Assembly (NCBI GenBank): GCA_030248215.1
Contig: JASANG010000696.1
Location: 62,001-126,000 of the forward strand
From: Enoplolaimus lenunculus
Taxonomy: Eukaryota > Nematoda > Enoplea > Enoplida > Thoracostomopsidae
Direction: 5' to 3'
DNA: 64,000 bases
Below are positions 58,960-64,000 of the stretch, piece after piece. Positions within the stretch are counted from its first letter, which is position 1, and each line of letters opens with the position of its first letter. A model generated the notes under the pieces. It made no database searches and was not told the DNA's origin. It saw only the letters and a list, made by a program, of their open reading frames with translations. Made by a program: the position numbers and the translations under genes.

Positions 58960-60421
58960 TTTTTAGAACCCGAGTTTTCATAACAATTTCTGTATTTCAC
59001 AAAAAATTCATTAAAATGTTGCCACAGTTTAGGTTTTATTAAGAATGTCGAAAAATTTAAGACGACATCGACAGAATATTTCACAGCCGACAATTTTGAA
59101 TACTTAAAATCAATATTTTGATGTATTCCTGAAATGGAATATTGTACGTTTAGAGCCACGATGCAGTGCATATTTCAGTGAGTTGATTTTAACTCTGAAG
59201 GAGTTGAATCCGCTCAGAAGTCTGAGCTCCGAAATAGGTCTTTTAGAACTCAGCATTCTGAATTGATTGACTCATTCTAAATTAGTCAACTCACGCGGAA
59301 TTAAGTCGGATCACTGCGAGTTCGTGTTTCCTGTTATTAACTCAAAAATAACAAGAAATGACTACTTCTGTGAATTGACTAATCAACTCATCGGAATTTA
59401 CAGTGTAAAAATTTCAGTTGTGATTTAATTCAGGGATCGACCCTGCGATGTACAGATAACTGCGGTGTCGGTCTCATCATTAAAACTGCGTATTGCCTTG
59501 CAAATCAGTCGATGCAACGGCTTTGTTTTCAAAAAGGTTAATAAACCAGTTGTTTTTGCAGCGAAAATGTTTTCCGTGGTCACCAATGACGTAAGACAAC
59601 ATTTCAGTTCGAAAGGGAATAACATTAAAGTAATAATGTGAGAGTTAACAAGCATAGCATGCAACCAAAATCACGGGCGCTGCCACGCATTCATATCCGG
59701 TGTTGCATGAGAGTCAGTATTTTTTGAGCTCTCATATCCATAAAGTTATTCTGAAACCTGTAGTAGAATACTTTCGGGTCATTACAGTAATCCACCCAGC
59801 CCGCATTTACCCAAAAATAGTTGGATTTAAAAAAAAATTTTGCATATTTGAACTTCTCATGACCTCCACTGATTGTATGGCTAAATTTTAATTTTTGAAA
59901 AATCGATTTTTTTAAACTTTTTAACAAAAATTTTTTGGGTCCCGGGGACCTTGGGACTATAAAAAATGTAGTTTTTAAAAATTTCAAATTTAGGCGTAGA
60001 ATGTTAAGCGGAGTACATGGGAAGTTCAAATATGCCAAAAAATTTTAAGATCGAACGATTTTTTGGCAAACGCGGGCTGGGGGGATAATGGAAAAGACCC
60101 CGATTTTCTAATCTCTAAAAATTTCTAAGTTATATTTTGCGCTACGCCCCTCGCATTCTTAATATTTACACTAAGGGTGGTTGTGTGCGACCCATGTAAA
60201 CGACTTTTTTTGTCATATTTTGTTATTATCTTTCGCAAAACTGGCATCTGAAAGAAAACATTTCTCACTGCGTTATCGATTAGCGGATTTGAAAAAGTTT
60301 TAGTTAAAATTTAAATTTTTGTTCAATAAATCCTTTCTACTTTTGAATGAATCACATAGAAAACACCGTTGTTTAGGTCGTAGCAAACTCACCATTTAAA
60401 AGGACGGGGGCTAAAACAATT
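58960..60421. other. Repeat-rich stretch without a supported gene
   Basis: GAGTTGA/TCAACTC blocks at 59175-59415, with the end TTTACAGTGTAAAAATTTC, look like a relative of the family F element. The CAGCCCGC element lies at 59796-60079. Frames on both strands are short. Confidence 0.5.
59796..60079. mobile_element. Inverted-repeat element with CAGCCCGC ends
   Basis: CCAGCCCGCATTTACCC at the left faces GGCAAACGCGGGCTGG at the right. The middle shares GAACTTCTCATGACC and TTTTTGAAAAATCGATTTTT with a related stretch at 47740-48110. About 284 bp, with no gene. Confidence 0.5.
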
Positions 60422-60604
60422 TTAGGAAGGGGATTTGTTGATTTTGCAGGAATCACAAGCGGATTTAACATTTCTAGGAAATCCACAATTTTTACAGGGA
60501 GCTGAGCGTTCGCTTGCTCCACTGTGGCTTTGGACCTGCATTGGTCGTTTTACACTTTTGCAGCGTTCACTAAAATACGGCAGTATTACATTTGTAACAG
60601 CCAC
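60422..60604 (-). CDS. Possible small zinc-ribbon-like ORF
   Basis: A 60-residue frame from ATG contains CKNCGFPRNVKSACDSC, two CxxC pairs nine residues apart, a spacing found in zinc ribbons such as ribosomal bL32. The N-terminal half does not look like bL32. The opposite strand is also open, with an acceptor ATTTTGCAG and a hydrophobic reading to 60647. Either or neither may be real. Confidence 0.2.
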   Translation of the reverse strand: MAVTNVILPYFSERCKSVKRPMQVQSHSGASERSAPCKNCGFPRNVKSACDSCKINKSPS

Positions 60605-60647
60605 ATGTTTGTTGTCAGCTCATTCAGATTTCAACGCTGTTGTTTGA

Positions 60648-62504
60648 CCGGATTCAATGTTGATTTACTCAAAATTTGAATAACAAAATTATCTTTTTAT
60701 TTGAAAGAATTTTAATATTAACAAAAAATGCAGCAAACACAAATAATTTCCGTTCGATCATACGTGGATTTCGCATGATTTACTGCATAATTACTGAAAT
60801 ATAATTAACACAAACAGATCGGCAAAAAGATATCCAAAAATATCACAATTGATGTTTTTGGTTGTCTGATGGTTTTGGAATGGCCAAAATTTAGACTAAT
60901 TATCTACAAAACGTTGCCAAACCATTTACTGAAACACTCGGATTGAGCTTTCAGCCTTTGGGGTTGAGAGATGCAGCAAGTCTTGACCCTGGGTCAAATA
61001 ATCTTTGGCTAAAGTTCGAAATTGTGCCATAATTACAGTTACATTTTTTCTAGTGACATATCCCCTCGAAAAAATTAAAATACGTGCAATATTCCTCTAC
61101 AGTTAAACACGTGGATATATCCATATTTTAGGCTTGGGATTAGACTTGGAAAAGTGTTTGGGAAACGTCATTCGTCCATTACATTATTTATATGTTTATC
61201 CTAATTTTATTTGACGATCAAATAATTATCCTTAGACTCCAGTCAAAATGAATGAAAACACAATCAGTGTGAGTGGTAAGTTTAAATATCGTAAAATAAC
61301 AAACGAAAAGATGGTTCTTGAGAAATTGTGAATTCGACATCCCAAGCATGAATCTAAGTCTAAGCCTAATTAAAAGCTTATAAGGGCCAGTATCTGCGTT
61401 AGGAGCTGCTCAATTATACAGAACACGGTTATTTATTTGCTATAGCAAAATGTGCTAATGTTTACAATTTTAATTCCGATTTTGCGTAAAATGTTCGGCT
61501 GCTTTGTAGTAATTACAGCTCAGACGGCAAATATTTTCACTCACAAAGTATTCCGTTAAGGATTGGCAAAAATAGTAAATTTAGAAATTTTATGCCTTAA
61601 CTGTGAGTCCTCTGAATTGGCTGTTTGCGGTGGGCAGTCTTACAATTCAATTTCATCCCAATAAAATTGATTTCACCAAAAGTACGCAGCAGGGTGCCAC
61701 CGGAGATGAAATGTACCGGAGTCGGAGTCAGAGCCGGAGGTCAACGAAACTTGCTGGAGCCAGAGCCGGAGGTGAGGCGAAATTATATAGTAACAGTGAT
61801 GGTTAATTAGTTAATTTTAGCCAATATGTACAATATGTTGTTAAGTTGTTTGGTTTTATGCTGATTTTCTGGGAAATTTTGGAAATTGTTTCCTGAAAAT
61901 TGCAATACAAGTAAAACGAAATGCACTAAACAGATTAATTTTGCAAAATTATGCAAAATTTTAGTTCCTAAATTGCCGAAACCTCTGGCAAAAATTCTGA
62001 AAGAGCCGGATGCCTATATTCTACCGGAGCCGGAGGCAGACCTATGGTAGTACCCTGGTAAGCAGCCTCTGTTAATTATAAAGGCTGGCTACTACGCGTA
62101 AGCTTAACTTTAACCGGAAACTATGACTGAGTCTGAATTTAAAGATGTGCTAATCCTAAGACTAAGCTTAATCCTAATCATATTCCTAACTTCAAGCCTA
62201 AGCCTAAGTCGAAACATTCCAGTCTTTTAGTTCACCCGTCTCCCTCTCTCCCAATGGATAGTCGGCCAATGGTACTCGCATTAGCGCATCGAGGTCTCGT
62301 GACACAGCGATAGTCCCGAAGTGCAACGGTAAACAGACCTCTGTGTTTTCGCTTCGGCAGTGGGACAGCCCGGATCTGAATAAGCAAACAAAACCCAACA
62401 TTTCCACTTTACTTAAACGAAGAAAATTTTGTTTAAACTTTAAAAGGTGAAACGAACGCCTCAAAAATAGAAATTTATCCCCTGTGTCGCTACTGTGAAC
62501 TGCC
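60648..62504. other. Gap without a supported gene
   Basis: It holds the family A element at 61690-62057 and TAAGCC-like tracts at 62155-62210. Otherwise AT-rich with no recognised exon. Confidence 0.5.
61690..62057. mobile_element. hAT-like MITE, family A variant
   Basis: 368 bp between CAGGGTGCCACCGG and TAGTACCCTG, with a near-exact 8-bp duplication (GTACGCAG at 61682-61689, GTAAGCAG at 62058-62065). The middle resembles that of the copy at 44966-45284, supporting one subfamily. Confidence 0.75.
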
Positions 62505-62639
62505 ATGGACCTGTACCATACATTATTTTTCGTATTTACAGCTTGTGTCATTGGCATTGCCGCATGTATTTGCTTGGCAAATTGTTTAACCGAAGCAAAA
62601 CCGCTCGAAGAAGCTGAGGTTCGTTTAAGCATTGCGTAG
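62505..62639 (+). CDS. Small ORF or first exon with signal-like N-terminus
   Basis: The ATG in the context TGCCATGGAC starts MDLYHTLFFVFTACVIGIAA, a strongly hydrophobic N-terminus, followed by a charged stretch (TEAKPLEEAE) and TAG after 44 codons. A possible donor (GAG-GTTCGT) near 62618 would make it a first exon. It overlaps a 149-residue minus-strand frame. It is short, so chance cannot be excluded. Confidence 0.3.
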   Translation: MDLYHTLFFVFTACVIGIAACICLANCLTEAKPLEEAEVRLSIA

Positions 62640-63657
62640 AAAGAAATTATCACTTTACTAAACCTTAACGCGGTCCTGTAGCCAAAAGTGTGCCAAGGGG
62701 CGCTAAGACCACCCTTTTTGGTCCCTTCTTGAAAATTTTCAACTTTGCTTTAAGTCATTGAAAATTCTTTAAATGCCCCTCCTGCATAATTTTCAGCTAA
62801 TCCCCAGCATGGTGTGCTAGCTACGGTCTGCCTTAGAGTTAGAGAGAATAGTGAAAAATTTAACCATAACAGGGTCGACCAACCCCAGAAACGAAGAAAG
62901 GATCAAAGTTTTGGTTTCGGGTCATTTCGGTATGAAATCGGGTTATTGTAAGGAAACCATGAACCAAAACAGAGGTCTGAATAGTTTAGATACTTTACGA
63001 ACGAAACGAACCAGAACTGTTGCATTTTTTTGCATTTAATATTAAAATTTCAATCACAAAGCTTCAGTTTTGCTTTACGAATGTCGACCGCCACACGACT
63101 CAACTCTGTTACCTCGTGGCTGGAAGACTAAGTGGTAATGTAAGAAGGCTAACACTAATACTTACTGCAGACCGCAGTGTAACCAAATACAAGCTTCCGT
63201 TTTGTGTAGAAAAATCGATGTTTGTGTCCGTTTCCGTTGTAGAAATACCGAAAAAGCTATTATTTTCATGCTCAGAATCACTTAAAAAATCACGAATATA
63301 TCTCGAAATTTTTCATTGCAACTACGCTGCAATTGTTCTATATAAAGTAGAGTTCATGAATTCAATTTAAAATCTTAAAAAATCTCGTTGCGTTCGTCAT
63401 TTTTTGTTTCAAATTTTAGAAATTTCTGTGAATATTTGCATGTCGCAATTGTGTTAATAAGGGATATCCTTAGTTCTTCTAACGTTATAATACATGATAC
63501 ATTGTATGACGAAAGTGTAGATTGCAAACCCACCAAATGCAAAAGATCAAAACAAAAATTGCCGCCGCATATCCGGATATGAAAAAATATTCCAATGCCC
63601 ATCAGGAATTAATTTGAAATATAATTTGATTGTAGAAATACTATATTTTTGTTGTAG

Positions 63658-63759
63658 ATCCAATATGAAAACACGTTTCCATTGCCAAAAAGTTTTTGCA
63701 CTTGGTGCCCTGTAATTATAGATACAATTAATTTTGACTTTATTCATGGTAACTTAACG
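63658..63759 (+). CDS. Probable exon of an unidentified gene at the right edge
   Basis: Acceptor TTTTTGTTGTAG, 34 codons open in phase 0 (NTFPLPKSFCTWCPVIIDTI and NFDFIHGNLT), donor GTAAGA. Two cysteines three residues apart suggest an extracellular domain. A possible upstream exon near 63475-63582 (DCKPTKCKRSK) lacks a convincing donor. No family recognised. Confidence 0.4.
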
Positions 63760-63837
63760 GTAAGAACACCCTTTTTCTATTCCTTCGGTACATTTTATCG
63801 TTTGATTCTAAAACTACAGCAACAAAATTTTGGTATC

Positions 63838-64000
63838 GGTTTCCGAAATCTTACTTAAGTATTTACTTAAGTTTTACTTATGTAATTGCATAAATCGCTG
63901 ATTTAACTTAAGTTCGCTTTTAAAAACGACAAAACGGTTAAGTAATTACGTAGCATGTGCTTTAAGTGTAACGTTCTACTTAAGTAAGGTTTCGGAAACC
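63838..64000. mobile_element. Foldback element at the right edge
   Basis: GGTTTCCGAAATCTTACTTA at the left faces the inverted copy TACTTAAGTAAGGTTTCGGAAACC-type end at base 64000. Between them are more TTACTTAAGT blocks. The whole 163-bp unit fits inside the window, but its right flank does not, so target duplication cannot be tested. Confidence 0.65.

Noticed and set aside
62204-62653. 149-residue minus-strand ORF
   Set aside because: No recognisable motif and no splice context. It overlaps a TAAGCC-rich tract and the better-starting plus-strand small ORF at 62505.

Overview
This is AT-rich, intron-rich nuclear DNA of an animal. It has GT-AG introns, long disordered coding exons and many short DNA-transposon relics. 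Nothing in it is prokaryotic. The phylum cannot be read directly. ARMC9 suggests a lineage that keeps that ciliary gene. TTAGGC-like hexamers (the nematode-type telomere motif) are common here, but they sit inside small transposons and say nothing about the taxon.

Three genes are well supported. (1) ARMC9, minus strand, 33707 to 13129: 21 exons read with consistent splice phases, from a LisH-like N-terminus through ARM repeats to a long Thr/Ser/Lys-rich tail. One short linking exon was not found. (2) A plus-strand gene, 34529 to 42904, five exons: it opens with a CRIB Cdc42-binding motif of the ACK (TNK2) type, followed by about 1,650 residues of low-complexity sequence. No kinase domain was seen upstream. 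It lies head to head with ARMC9, about 0.8 kb away. (3) A complete pepsin/cathepsin D-type aspartic protease, plus strand, 45987 to 55736, nine exons, 421 residues, with an unusual hydrophobic C-terminal tail. An eroded LTR-retrotransposon gag fragment lies in its last intron.

Weaker candidates are a three-exon minus-strand gene at 6247-10416, two plus-strand exons at 1740-2374, an exon inside ARMC9 intron 1 (30006-30181, minus), a short membrane or secreted ORF at 62505, and an exon near the right edge (63658-63759).

Much of the rest is small non-autonomous DNA elements. Two hAT-like families can be delimited to the base by 8-bp target duplications. Family A starts CAGGGTGCAACCGG and has CCGG-rich arms. 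Family B starts GGCCCATGT and has a TTAGGC/TAAGCC core that has expanded into a long array near 32.45 kb. Other repeats are a CpG-rich inverted-repeat family, a TA-flanked family with AGTCAAATTGACTC ends, a family with TTCTCAAATGTG ends, a tandemly nested inverted-repeat family at 51.9-52.5 kb, a tRNA-derived repeat, a minisatellite at 30.73-30.93 kb and a foldback at the right edge. The well-supported genes do not form a pathway. ARMC9 acts at the ciliary base, the CRIB protein would act in Cdc42 signalling, and the protease in the secretory or lysosomal route.
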